NCBI GenBank assembly: GCA_944470555.2
Contig: OX104134.1
Location: forward strand, 50,397,890-50,461,889
DNA: 64,000 nucleotides
Direction: 5' to 3'
Origin: Heterobilharzia americana
Taxonomy: Eukaryota > Platyhelminthes > Trematoda > Strigeidida > Schistosomatidae
Shown here in pieces: positions 60,401 to 60,698 of the stretch. Positions within the stretch are counted from its first letter, which is position 1; each line of letters begins with the position of its first letter. Below the pieces are notes generated by a model, which was given only the letters and a program-made list of their open reading frames with translations, was not told the origin of the DNA and made no database searches. The translations under genes were made by a program, and so were the position numbers.

Positions 60401-60698
60401 TGAATCTGCTCATTGCCATCTGTCTGTTGCTGCTTCTCCTCCTTACCGTCATCAACCTTTGTGTTCATCATCTGTTGATGAGATGATGCACTCTTCTCAA
60501 GTCACGCTATCAGCTCCTTATGACTTATCAAATGATATGTATCTATCAAATGAATTATTTCAACCAGTAGCTGTGGTAACCGCAGTAAACTCTACCACTC
60601 TAGGATTTAATGACAACGTTTCAACAGATCGTACTCATCATTCTACTTGTGCAGCTGATTATTCAAATGGTTATAGTTTAACGACTGTTTCAAATTGA
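8174..60698 (+). CDS. PELI (Pellino family): Pellino-type E3 ubiquitin-protein ligase, 5' incomplete, seven exons seen
   Basis: Pellino proteins are cytosolic E3 ligases that bind phosphorylated partners such as IRAK kinases through an FHA-like domain and ubiquitinate them through a CHC2CHC2 RING-like domain in Toll/IL-1-type signalling. The exons at 8174-8449, 23957-24071, 30529-30616, 33552-33671, 47629-47882, 57189-57341 and 60062-60698 read in family order: IGRST, RFACRI, AGFD-NIFLG, MDGLTTNGV, WREVSVCG, DLCGVTLLWR, CGHVHGWHNW, CPLC, NPCGH, CPFC. Phases agree at every junction except exon 2 to 3, which is one base short. The exons sum to 1643 nt, so a missing 3n+1 piece would restore the frame. 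The start codon and N-terminal FHA half are outside the window or missed. The tail of about 172 residues is unusual. The host signalling pathway in flukes is inferred from other animals. Confidence 0.93.
8450..9115. other. Start of intron 1, nothing recognised
   Basis: AT-rich intron sequence without recognisable coding or repeat structure except a short GA-rich run near 8909-8925. Intron 1 is 15507 bases in all. Confidence 0.5.
9120..9230 (-). repeat. tRNA-derived repeat fragment (SINE-like)
   Basis: On the minus strand the sequence has a tRNA-like A box region (TGAGCTGTGGCTTACTGG) and, about 40 bases on, a B box GGTTCGAACACT. It lacks the paired acceptor stem of a functional tRNA. Most likely the head of a pol III-derived SINE. 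Confidence 0.5.
9841..9876. repeat. (CT)18 microsatellite
   Basis: Uninterrupted CT dinucleotides over 36 bases within intron 1. Confidence 0.97.
9945..10152. repeat. Foldback element / MITE-like long inverted repeat
   Basis: Two arms of about 90-100 bases in inverted orientation. The outer ends are TTCCAGTGTGTTTAG at 9948 and its near reverse complement ending CTCTGGAAG at 10150. The shared block TTTAGAAAATCAAAACA recurs in inverted form, and inner blocks (TGTGTATACC, CAGCAGATTACTTGGAT) match the inner right arm with mismatches. The centre is near 10045. No coding capacity. This could be a non-autonomous DNA transposon or a snap-back duplication. Confidence 0.75.
10153..11969. other. Intron 1, nothing recognised
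   Basis: AT-rich sequence with short T-rich tracts. No frame longer than about 70 codons and none with a recognisable product. A CTGAAG-type or tRNA-like repeat was not seen here. Confidence 0.5.
11970..12700 (+). pseudogene. SR2/RTE-type LINE, 3' end remnant
   Basis: Decayed ORF end of an RTE-clade non-LTR retrotransposon. It can be read as CESWSLRVDDMQRLCVFD, then HVSNPQVRQRVF, and after frame changes as PTQWLETLSHMAQNRNQW, the recurring C-terminal blocks of SR2-like elements. RT is absent (5' truncation). A run of TAATAATAATGATAA near 12690 may be its tail. The same family is found at 21640, 26915, 38040, 56500 and 59420. Confidence 0.75.
12780..14568 (-). pseudogene. RTE-clade LINE, inverted copy 1 (5' truncated)
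   Basis: The minus strand holds, from high to low coordinate, a linker (DKRHFYDTLASEAEQAASRR), an RT start (KAAGPDGIPPEAL), RT body in several frames (SCADQIATLRIIIERS), the block GSIVSTTGGGTDEDV on the reverse frame, and the C-terminal part with ELWLATNQ, WRWIGHALR and EWNPDGKR. Several frame changes make it non-functional. It is almost identical, lesions included, to the plus-strand copy at 36250-38040. Only single-base differences were seen by eye, for example a changed base and an extra base beside the RPPPALRP block. It begins at a 5' truncation point near 14568 and ends in a T/A-rich tail near 12765-12780. Confidence 0.88.
15270..15730 (-). pseudogene. SR2/RTE-type LINE endonuclease fragment
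   Basis: The minus strand reads VADFNA, then VGRLSQ-KRNPRG and NGRRLLQFHSNNHFSLATNNF, with stop codons between. This is the part of the APE-type endonuclease of SR2-like RTE elements around the D-x-N-A-x-x-G-R motif. Upstream and downstream parts are not recognised. Confidence 0.65.
15900..16012 (-). repeat. Inverted copy of the Penelope family A 3' terminus
   Basis: Read on the plus strand, CTTGGTTGTATTGTGTTCTC at about 15906, GCACTAACTTCA at about 15957 and AATATCTCTC and GTGAGTGATTT at about 15987 are the reverse complement of the last about 135 bases of the Penelope A copies (17555-17691 and 41700-41833), with one gap of about 20 bases and some substitutions. It lies directly 5' of copy 1, so the element is bounded by inverted terminal repeats. 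Its minus-strand translation contains NHSPRDIDTSLQ, like the C-terminal NHSRRDIDSSLH of the element. Confidence 0.8.
16013..17691 (+). pseudogene. Penelope-like retroelement family A (Cercyon-like), copy 1
   Basis: Penelope-like elements encode an RT related to telomerase plus a C-terminal GIY-YIG endonuclease. Seen in order: FYGRPKLHKTDIPLRPIVS, LYTSIE (RT block A region), NPMGSPISGLIAE, then a damaged catalytic YVDD region, LPFLDVLV, VYRKPTHTDQ, and in a second frame LFKRARTHCSTT, YKINCNNCSQHYIGQSGR and LRLHEHQ (GIY-YIG with its Cys pair). Relative to copy 2 it is 5' truncated, has one extra A before the YVDD codons and lacks 52 bases directly after them, leaving a TGA. A frameshift near 16805 is shared with copy 2. 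Not functional. Confidence 0.93.
17692..19595. other. Intron 1, nothing firmly recognised
   Basis: There is no recognisable gene. A minus-strand open stretch at 18165-18497 (containing FFPDEKPYFMLRQ) has no family I can name. A short repeat of ATCTTATC units lies near 18988-19020. Confidence 0.4.
19600..19800 (+). repeat. Sm-alpha-like SINE with degenerate hammerhead
   Basis: A tRNA-like head with B box AGGTTCGAGTCTC near 19682 is followed by CACTCACTGGGGTGCAGGTGCATCC and then a decayed hammerhead: CTGTCGA in place of CTGANGA, helix II GTCC...AGAG and GGAAA. The substitutions in the conserved core make it almost surely inactive. Confidence 0.65.
19801..21639. other. Intron 1, nothing recognised
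   Basis: AT-rich with short open frames only, none with a recognisable domain. Confidence 0.45.
21640..23480 (-). pseudogene. SR2/RTE-type LINE, degenerate copy
   Basis: The minus strand reads, from high to low coordinates, an RT part with RENQVGFISSRSCIDQIF, then YLESPHKH, then CERWSLRVESTRRLQVFDHH with KVGCRVLG, and finally a C-terminal part near 21740-21960 in broken frames. Stop codons and frame changes are frequent throughout. The 23140-23480 part resembles the linker between endonuclease and RT but is weak. It lies wholly in intron 1. Confidence 0.7.
23957..24071 (+). CDS. PELI (Pellino family): Pellino exon 2
   Basis: Acceptor AAAAG ending 23956 after a T-rich tract, donor GTGCGT at 24072. 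Joins in phase 0 to NIFLG of the previous exon and reads ERAIKWKCGNSMDGLTTNGV, matching the Pellino FHA-wing segment with the diagnostic MDGLTTNGV. It ends with one base of a codon (phase 1). The following piece IPPSKIIDQMGQTL is less conserved. The next exon needs two bases upstream, so a further small exon is expected. Confidence 0.9.
24258..24304. repeat. (GT)n microsatellite
   Basis: About 23 uninterrupted GT units in intron 2, 190 bases after the exon 2 donor. Confidence 0.96.
24440..24530 (-). repeat. tRNA-derived SINE fragment
   Basis: The minus strand carries GGATCTCGTAGCTCGATTAG (A-box type) and TTGTTCGAATCTTG (B box) about 35 bases later. No matching acceptor stem, so a SINE head and not a tRNA gene. 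Related to the two copies at 25560 and 25885. Confidence 0.6.
24535..25540. other. Intron 2, nothing recognised
   Basis: AT-rich, no long frame, no repeat recognised by eye. Confidence 0.45.
25545..25725 (-). repeat. tRNA-derived SINE, copy 1 of a local pair
   Basis: The minus strand reads CAGCAGTCGTACCTCGTAGC then TCAGTTGG (A box at about 25659-25671) and GGTTTGAATTC (B box at about 25616-25626), followed by TTTCATTTCACCTTCAATCATC. The same arrangement recurs at 25885-26045, so this is a SINE family and not a single tRNA. Confidence 0.75.
25885..26045 (-). repeat. tRNA-derived SINE, copy 2 of a local pair
   Basis: Same family and orientation as 25545-25725: minus-strand A box GTAGCTCAGTAGG (about 25978-25990), B box GGTTCGAATA (about 25937-25946), tail CATTTCACCTTCAGTCATCA. 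The plus-strand phrase TATTTATACTG-GTGATGA-TGAAGGTGAAATG is shared by both copies. Confidence 0.75.
26280..26390 (+). repeat. tRNA-like sequence (SINE head or tRNA pseudogene)
   Basis: The plus strand reads GGGTGTAGTTCATTGGTTTAA (A-box type) and CCCGGGTTCAAACTTCACCC with a B box. GGGTG at the start can pair with CACCC at the end, giving a short acceptor-like stem, but the middle is too AT-rich and irregular for a normal anticodon arm. Confidence 0.45.
26915..28170 (+). pseudogene. SR2/RTE-type LINE, 3' half
   Basis: Plus strand: VPSKYVTLTKALYSNSRSCV and a GGVCQRFPLSPSLFNFIIHV block (RT with the Q-G-x-P-L-S motif in altered form), the catalytic YADDIVLLGEDADK near 27180, then a C-terminal part in broken frames (VSNVEVRRRVIGKTR, TVGVSRIGRHRL) and a pyrimidine-rich 3' tail near 27970-28130 that is shared with the copy at 56800-56960. 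At least four frame changes or stops. Confidence 0.82.
28315..28470 (-). ncRNA. tRNA-derived repeat with hammerhead ribozyme, one core change
   Basis: The minus strand has a tRNA-like head (GTGGCTCAATGGTAACGCA as A box, GGGTTCGATCCCTG as B box) followed by a type I hammerhead at 28346-28396: helix I strand GCGAACTG, core CCGAGGA in place of CTGANGA, helix II GTCC...GGAC, GAAA, helix III CAGCTGTC with the GTC cleavage triplet, helix I return CAGTGC. Only the second core base is changed, which should greatly reduce activity. The unit ends with AACTGATGTCAGT, shared by the copies at 30835, 46185 and 48008. Confidence 0.8.
28480..30528. other. Intron 2, nothing recognised
   Basis: AT-rich. A micro-exon of 3n+1 bases joining Pellino exons 2 and 3 should lie somewhere between 24072 and 30528, but it cannot be picked by eye. 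No other gene or known repeat seen. Confidence 0.4.
30529..30616 (+). CDS. PELI (Pellino family): Pellino exon 3
   Basis: Acceptor TTTTAG ending 30528 after a strong pyrimidine tract, donor GTAAAT at 30617. The homologous frame begins at the second exon base (TCT, 30530) and reads SDIRCQWREVSVCGSVYEMR, matching Pellino W-R-E-I-S-V-C-G. It requires two bases from the previous exon and ends in phase 0. A second frame is also open here, but it has no similarity to Pellino. Confidence 0.88.
30835..31020 (-). repeat. tRNA-derived repeat with degenerate hammerhead
   Basis: Same family as 28315-28470, minus strand: A box GTGGCTCAATGGTAACATG, B box GGGTTCGATCCCTG, hammerhead-like region with GTGAGAA in place of CTGANGA, helix II GTCC...GGAT and GAAA. 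The core changes make it inactive. Confidence 0.72.
31280..31450 (+). repeat. Fragment of tRNA-derived repeat with short hairpin
   Basis: GATCCAGTGGCTCAGTTGCTACGC at about 31325 resembles the A-box head of the hammerhead repeats. It is followed by a stretch (GACCTTACAGATCACG, TTCTCATTA) that recurs in reverse complement at about 46310-46365. A perfect 9-base hairpin (arms ACTTCGGGA and TCCCGAAGT, 31421-31444) lies in it. Confidence 0.5.
31680..31998. repeat. Palindromic hammerhead/tRNA-like module with Penelope leader
   Basis: The outer arms (31758-31838 and 31916-31998) are inverted copies of each other: TTAATGATGGATAGTGGCTAGC at the left and its near reverse complement at the right. Minus strand: tRNA-like middle with a B box near 31848, then a hammerhead at 31782-31830 (helix I CATCCAG/CTGGAT, core TTGATGA with one change, helix II, GAAA, AUC triplet), then from 31758 down to 31680 a sequence like the leader of Penelope family A (GGCATCCGCGTAGG, CATATGCCGACTGAGATCGA). 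Plus strand: a more decayed hammerhead at about 31930-31985. Confidence 0.7.
32000..32685. other. Intron 3, nothing recognised
   Basis: AT-rich intron sequence with no recognisable gene or repeat. Confidence 0.45.
32690..33115 (+). pseudogene. SR2/RTE-type LINE, heavily decayed RT fragment
   Basis: Reads DLVLLGDVDKTDSFLDIF followed by a short block ending SSRFKCNLP, the sequence after the RT catalytic motif in SR2-like elements, then SVLLYGCK near 33000 and the usual 3' tail phrase (GTAGCAACTTG) near 33077. The catalytic aspartates themselves are lost. Confidence 0.6.
33552..33671 (+). CDS. PELI (Pellino family): Pellino exon 4
   Basis: Acceptor CAG ending 33551, donor GTAAAT at 33672, 40 codons, phase 0 at both ends. 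Reads TDMTIIDLCGVTLLWRSRSG, matching the Pellino D-L-C-G-A-T-L-L-W-R block that closes the FHA-like domain, then a linker of about 15 residues. Continues in frame from exon 3. Confidence 0.93.
33672..34075. other. Start of intron 4, nothing recognised
   Basis: No coding or repeat signal seen apart from a short G-run near 33900 and a C-run near 33975. Confidence 0.45.
34080..34600. ncRNA. Double hammerhead/tRNA-like module with Penelope leaders
   Basis: Minus-strand half (34080-34262): tRNA-like remnant, degenerate hammerhead near 34165-34240 (CCGACGA core, CAAA in place of GAAA), then a leader ending TTCGATCCAGTAAAACAATGG that matches the Penelope A leader at 39830. Plus-strand half: a leader-like piece at about 34325-34380, then a SINE head with GCTCGAGTCTCGG (B box) and a hammerhead at 34522-34566: helix I ATCCAG/CTGGAT, core CTGACAA (one base from CTGANGA), helix II GTCC/GGAC, GAAA, CGCGCGTC with predicted cut after 34560. 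The core change at the conserved G should abolish or strongly lower cleavage. Confidence 0.78.
34605..35420. other. Intron 4, nothing recognised
   Basis: AT-rich sequence with no recognisable gene or repeat. Confidence 0.4.
35425..38040 (+). pseudogene. RTE-clade LINE, inverted copy 2 (longer)
   Basis: Plus-strand partner of 12780-14568, extending about 0.8 kb further 5'. APE endonuclease part: FYRQLQTVMNKT, MDDMNAKLGADNIGRE, FCAFNDLVIGGTVFKHKDIH, and a following part with stops. Then the linker with DKRHFYDTLASEAEQA, RT start KAAGPDGIPPEAL, RT in shifting frames, GSIVSTTGGGTDEDVITRI, and C-terminal WRWIGHALR-type block, ending GTRNPMDN near 38035. Its frameshifts in the shared 1.78 kb are the same as those of copy 1. 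It could not encode an intact protein. Confidence 0.88.
38040..39080 (-). pseudogene. SR2/RTE-type LINE, degenerate copy
   Basis: Minus strand from high to low: DLKAVLSFIDQEEL (RT block A region), then LSLKGVSGN, then VERVHHIIYLESLYKH near 38500-38570 (similar to the 22263 region), and near the low end GQLQSTSYCSVRQGGPRLKQ with SVGLSHVRKC, the C-terminal R-G-G-Q-T-K and S-L-S-H-V-G-R blocks. Many stops. It abuts the 3' end of the RTE copy at 38040. Confidence 0.7.
39081..39550. other. Intron 4, nothing recognised
   Basis: AT-rich intron DNA without a recognisable product. Confidence 0.4.
39555..39760. repeat. Hammerhead/tRNA-like module, decayed, 5' of Penelope A copy 2
   Basis: Minus strand: tRNA-like head with B box GGTTCGAGTCTC near 39672 and a decayed hammerhead near 39585-39640 (CTGACTA in place of CTGANGA, GGAA in place of GAAA, helix I CATCC-G/C-GGAT). 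The ends are inverted copies: GTGGGTAGCAGAGGAATCC at about 39575 and GGAATTC-type CTCTGCTAGCCAC at about 39735. The plus-strand 3' fragment (GGCGCGTCCTGAATTCC) leads into the Penelope leader. Confidence 0.65.
39761..41833 (+). pseudogene. Penelope-like retroelement family A (Cercyon-like), copy 2
   Basis: Longer copy. The leader (GGCATCCGCATCGG..., 39790) runs into an open frame: EHFDPVKQRRTSG, DIVILPADKGRTTVVMDKED (the Penelope N-terminal motif), FYGRPKLHKT, LRPIVSLPGTP, NPMGSPISG, then catalytic YVDDAFVVI and at once an in-frame TAG at 40748-40750. The same frame goes on through LPFLDVLV and VYRKPTHTDQ to a frameshift near 40960, after which LFKRARTHC, YKINCNNCSQHYIGQSGR and RLRLHEH give the GIY-YIG endonuclease. 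Four bases fewer than copy 1 near 41480. So it is nearly complete but has two obvious lesions. Confidence 0.94.
41940..43345 (+). pseudogene. Penelope-like retroelement family B, copy 1
   Basis: A second, more diverged Penelope family. Reads VVSFDATSL (RT block A), PLEAVRNELN, IMLGIKLCC, FREKIYQQTEGVAIGSQIPT (block with G-S-P changed to G-S-Q), then WWRHVENIFTILK where the catalytic YVDD has become HVEN, and after stops VYRKPTHSNRYLDF. The GIY-YIG part is hard to see. The end shares a tail (CGAAAC-CCA-CAAGTAAAT) with copy 2 near 53395. Directly abuts the 3' end of family A copy 2. Confidence 0.85.
43490..43650 (-). repeat. tRNA-derived repeat with hammerhead-like core, next to Penelope B
   Basis: Minus strand: CAGCCCGAATAGCCCAATGG (A-box type), GGGTACGAATCTG (B-box type), then GATG-CTGATGA-GTGC-CAACAA-GCAC followed by AATGTCATC. 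The seven-base core and helix II are intact, but the GAAA and helix III seem deleted down to AATGTC. The same head occurs at 53570 (plus) and, decayed, at 47300 (minus). Confidence 0.6.
43655..44985. other. Intron 4, nothing firmly recognised
   Basis: No known domain. A minus-strand open stretch at 44139-44432 (containing MKRRALEDCSYL near its end) has no family I can name. Confidence 0.4.
44990..45780 (-). pseudogene. Penelope-like retroelement family C, RT fragment
   Basis: Minus strand from high to low: VSLDVCSLFTNVPLVETI (RT block A), then after frame changes DEVSIGSPVGLVIADIFMAK with a following LE (RT block B), YLYKRYIDNTFLICDE (catalytic Y-x-D-D as Y-I-D-N), and SVYSKPTWTDWFTNFN with WWMLKSKLLEQNYRI-type residues (the V-Y-R-K-P-T block). 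Stops and frameshifts. No GIY-YIG seen. Distinct from families A and B. Confidence 0.8.
45785..46180. other. Intron 4, nothing recognised
   Basis: No coding or repeat signal seen. Confidence 0.4.
46185..46560. ncRNA. Inverted pair of hammerhead/tRNA-like repeats, one with intact core
   Basis: Minus strand at 46245-46292: helix I start GCGTACTG, core CTGAGGA exactly matching CTGANGA (46278-46284), helix II GTCT...GGAC, GAAA (46259-46262), then CAGCAGTTC before the return strand CACGCTTCC. Helix I can form GCGT/ACGC, but the cleavage segment differs from the usual CAGCTGTC. Plus strand: A-box and B-box head at 46470-46530 (CCTGAAGGTCTTGAGTTCAATCC) followed by a truncated hammerhead that keeps ACGAAACAGCTGTTCAGTGC. 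Activity of the minus copy is possible but untested. Confidence 0.72.
46565..47185. other. Intron 4, nothing recognised
   Basis: AT-rich sequence without a recognisable gene or repeat. Confidence 0.4.
47190..47315 (-). repeat. tRNA-derived repeat with hammerhead-like core, decayed
   Basis: Minus strand: CATAGCCCGAATAGACTAAAGG (head like 43630) and CTGATGA-GTGT-CAATGA-GCAC-GAAG. The core CTGATGA and helix II are kept and GAAA has become GAAG. It is about 310 bases upstream of Pellino exon 5, antisense to the gene. Confidence 0.55.
47629..47882 (+). CDS. PELI (Pellino family): Pellino exon 5: start of the RING-like domain
   Basis: Acceptor CCTATAG ending 47628, donor GTAAGT at 47883, ends in phase 2. 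Reads INGLNQAHIQCPVLYRTLKL, then VYVSCGHVHGWHNWRATGDV at the end, giving the first Cys and the C-G-H-V-H-G-x-H-N-W signature of Pellino RING-like domains. Between them is an insert rich in Asn, Ser and Asp (about residues 25-62) where other Pellinos have roughly ten residues. Confidence 0.95.
48008..48195 (+). ncRNA. tRNA-derived repeat with hammerhead ribozyme, intact seven-base core
   Basis: Plus strand: A-box GTAGCTTAATGGTAACGTA, B-box GGGTTCGATCTCTG, then hammerhead core CTGAAGA at 48095-48101 (fits CTGANGA), helix II that can pair as TCCTA/TAGGC, GAAA at 48117-48120, helix III and triplet CAGCTGTC (48121-48128, predicted cut after 48128). Helix I (GCATTG/CAGGTC) is weakened by mismatches. 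It lies in the sense strand of Pellino intron 5, 125 bases after exon 5, so any cleavage would act on the pre-mRNA. Confidence 0.75.
48200..48600. other. Intron 5, nothing recognised
   Basis: AT-rich, no gene or repeat recognised. Confidence 0.4.
48640..51655 (+). pseudogene. CR1/Jockey-type LINE, nearly full-length but broken
   Basis: Order of parts: endonuclease start EIISMNCRSLQGKVDYLQSV at 48780, then CKK-LGC- in another frame, TTRQDATIDLVFVSD near 49290 and LLSSDHCII (catalytic S-D-H) near 49360, linker to 49860, RT with HSSGMDGMSSFVF, KIVPVPKSRTPVACTKYRSI, LDYTSAFDSVPRPLL, GVPQVTILSPCLFSFFL and the catalytic KYADDVTVHT near 50640, then the thumb and C-terminal part (LLLCFINSSILPILLYCS; ILSDD-HPLHSKL). 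Stops and frameshifts at 48865, 49520, 49860, 50270 and 50716 among others. Ends with AATAAAG and a TTA-type repeat at 51630-51655, a usual LINE tail. The plus orientation is the same as Pellino. Confidence 0.88.
51715..51980 (-). repeat. Inverted copy of the Penelope family B 3' terminus with hammerhead-like core
   Basis: On the minus strand GAAAGTAGTGTGATTACA, ATGATTATGAG, GTTCGAAACGTCATCAAGT and CACTGTGTG follow the 3' terminus of copy 2 (53340-53470) almost base for base. Then, further on the minus strand at 51730-51800, comes ACCCTCAAGG-type sequence and ATACTGACGAGTACCAATAAACAG, a decayed hammerhead-like core. The block lies just 5' of Penelope B copy 2. Confidence 0.78.
51985..53470 (+). 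pseudogene. Penelope-like retroelement family B, copy 2
   Basis: Same family as 41940-43345. Reads KIPINMALEAVKNQLNVDSE, IILGVQLCLTSTIF, then in other frames G-S-P-L-S-P-I-G near 52260, the catalytic GYVDDTFTVLK near 52358 with a stop right after, INSVVDATQF, and in the last third FKCKNSLRENLCWLKGP, CQIRCNNFETMYISQTSRS and VRLAGHRD, the GIY-YIG endonuclease with its Cys pair. Many frame changes. It keeps the catalytic aspartates that copy 1 has lost. Confidence 0.86.
53565..53725 (+). repeat. tRNA-derived repeat with hammerhead-like remnant, 3' of Penelope B copy 2
   Basis: Plus strand: CAGCCCGAATAGCGCAATGG head (A box), then ACCCTCAAGGTTTTAGATGC, ACCTTG-CTGAAGT-TAATGCCAACAAGCAC. Compared with 43490-43650 and 51715, this is the same module. 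The core is one base off (CTGAAGT) and GAAA is TAAT. Confidence 0.55.
53730..55295. other. Intron 5, nothing firmly recognised
   Basis: A pyrimidine-rich stretch with GCAGCTTGAGCTGATGCGCTTTTG near 54718 resembles the 3' tail of the RTE-type copies (28080, 56940) but no ORF precedes it. A poly-A run of about 13 bases is at 55141. Otherwise nothing seen. Confidence 0.4.
55300..55425 (+). pseudogene. Possible RTE-type RT fragment
   Basis: Reads NPEYLDGIVLLSNKSNHT then QSVGDRHVVLNTVS-like residues after a stop. The pattern E-Y-x-D-x-I-V-L-L-S followed by a hydrophobic helix resembles the catalytic E-Y-A-D-D-I-V-L-L block with changes at two positions. Short and single, so weak. Confidence 0.35.
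55970..56230 (+). repeat. RTE-type LINE 3' end fragment
   Basis: GGACTCAACTTGAAATGTTATCACATATGAG-type sequence and GAATCGAAACCA-like phrase with following CTATCTTCT-type tail correspond to 12425-12520, the end of the RTE remnant there (L-E-T-L-S-H-M-A-Q-N-R-N-Q-W). Short decayed copy. Confidence 0.5.
56500..57005 (+). pseudogene. SR2/RTE-type LINE, C-terminal end and 3' tail
   Basis: Open frame 56509-56781 reads SNVEVRLRWLGHVLHV, GLGLERVQGGQTKMWHQPMK and GWGLQDDRNQLLRILGNMDG, the C-terminal blocks of SR2-like ORFs in one intact frame. The following pyrimidine-rich tail (56810-56960) matches the tail at 27970-28100. Strongly 5' truncated. Confidence 0.85.
57189..57341 (+). CDS. PELI (Pellino family): Pellino exon 6: middle of the RING-like domain
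   Basis: Acceptor ATCCAG ending 57188 after a T-rich tract, donor GTAAGT at 57342. The first base completes the phase-2 codon left by exon 5. Reads NNSRRTCPLCLQASSFIPLR, GIESAFYVD and HCFNPCGHIASENTVR, giving the C-P-x-C and C-G-H zinc ligands and the P-L-x-x-G-x-E-x-x-F-Y-V-D spacer of Pellino. Ends in phase 2. Confidence 0.96.
57415..57481. repeat. (TA)n(TG)n compound microsatellite
   Basis: About 20 TA units followed by TGTGTATG and TG units, 75 bases after the exon 6 donor. Confidence 0.95.
57485..57825. other. Intron 6, nothing recognised
   Basis: AT-rich stretch between the microsatellite and a Penelope remnant. No signal seen. Confidence 0.4.
57830..58700 (-). pseudogene. Penelope-like retroelement family D, C-terminal RT/linker remnant
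   Basis: Minus strand from high to low: SSSINHIDLYLDFNDQITEQ with GRLLGSLEK (corresponds to the H-T-D-x-Y-L-x-F-x-S-N-H-P region after the V-Y-R-K-P-T block), then in another frame KPLFKRVRIHCSALTRTGLK (corresponds to LFKRARTHCS of family A), then further broken text. Order and spacing fit a Penelope element, but the sequence is decayed and the GIY-YIG domain is not visible. Confidence 0.6.
58705..59415. other. Intron 6, nothing recognised
   Basis: AT-rich, no known domain. Confidence 0.4.
59420..59990 (+). pseudogene. SR2/RTE-type LINE, C-terminal remnant
   Basis: Plus strand in broken frames: KVYFAIVCSILLYGRET (I-L-L-Y-G-C-E-T block), SNVEV-R-like region, RLGYVLRMASHHLPRCPVLG-type block, then PTVGVSRVGRHRL. 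Similar in layout to 27480-27900 and 56500-56800. Ends 70 bases before Pellino exon 7. Confidence 0.75.
60062..60698 (+). CDS. PELI (Pellino family): Pellino exon 7: end of RING-like domain and long C-terminal tail
   Basis: Acceptor CCTCTAG ending 60061 after a long T/C tract. The first base completes the phase-2 codon of exon 6. Reads YWCGLRLLNRHNFELHARCP, FCLTPV (last C-P-x-C zinc pair) and VKLLFQSDL, which corresponds to the usual end of Pellino proteins. Here translation goes on for about 172 residues (60180-60695): a short acidic helix-like part (SEEAFLELLKEQLY), then a low-complexity part rich in Ser, Pro, His and Asp/Asn, to TGA at 60696-60698. No domain recognised in the tail. No AATAAA was found within 150 bases of the stop. 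Confidence 0.95.

Noticed and set aside
60292..60486. Leucine-rich frame overlapping Pellino exon 7 in another phase
   Set aside because: It is a shadow of the Ser/Pro/His-rich coding tail; the phase-consistent Pellino frame is the real one.
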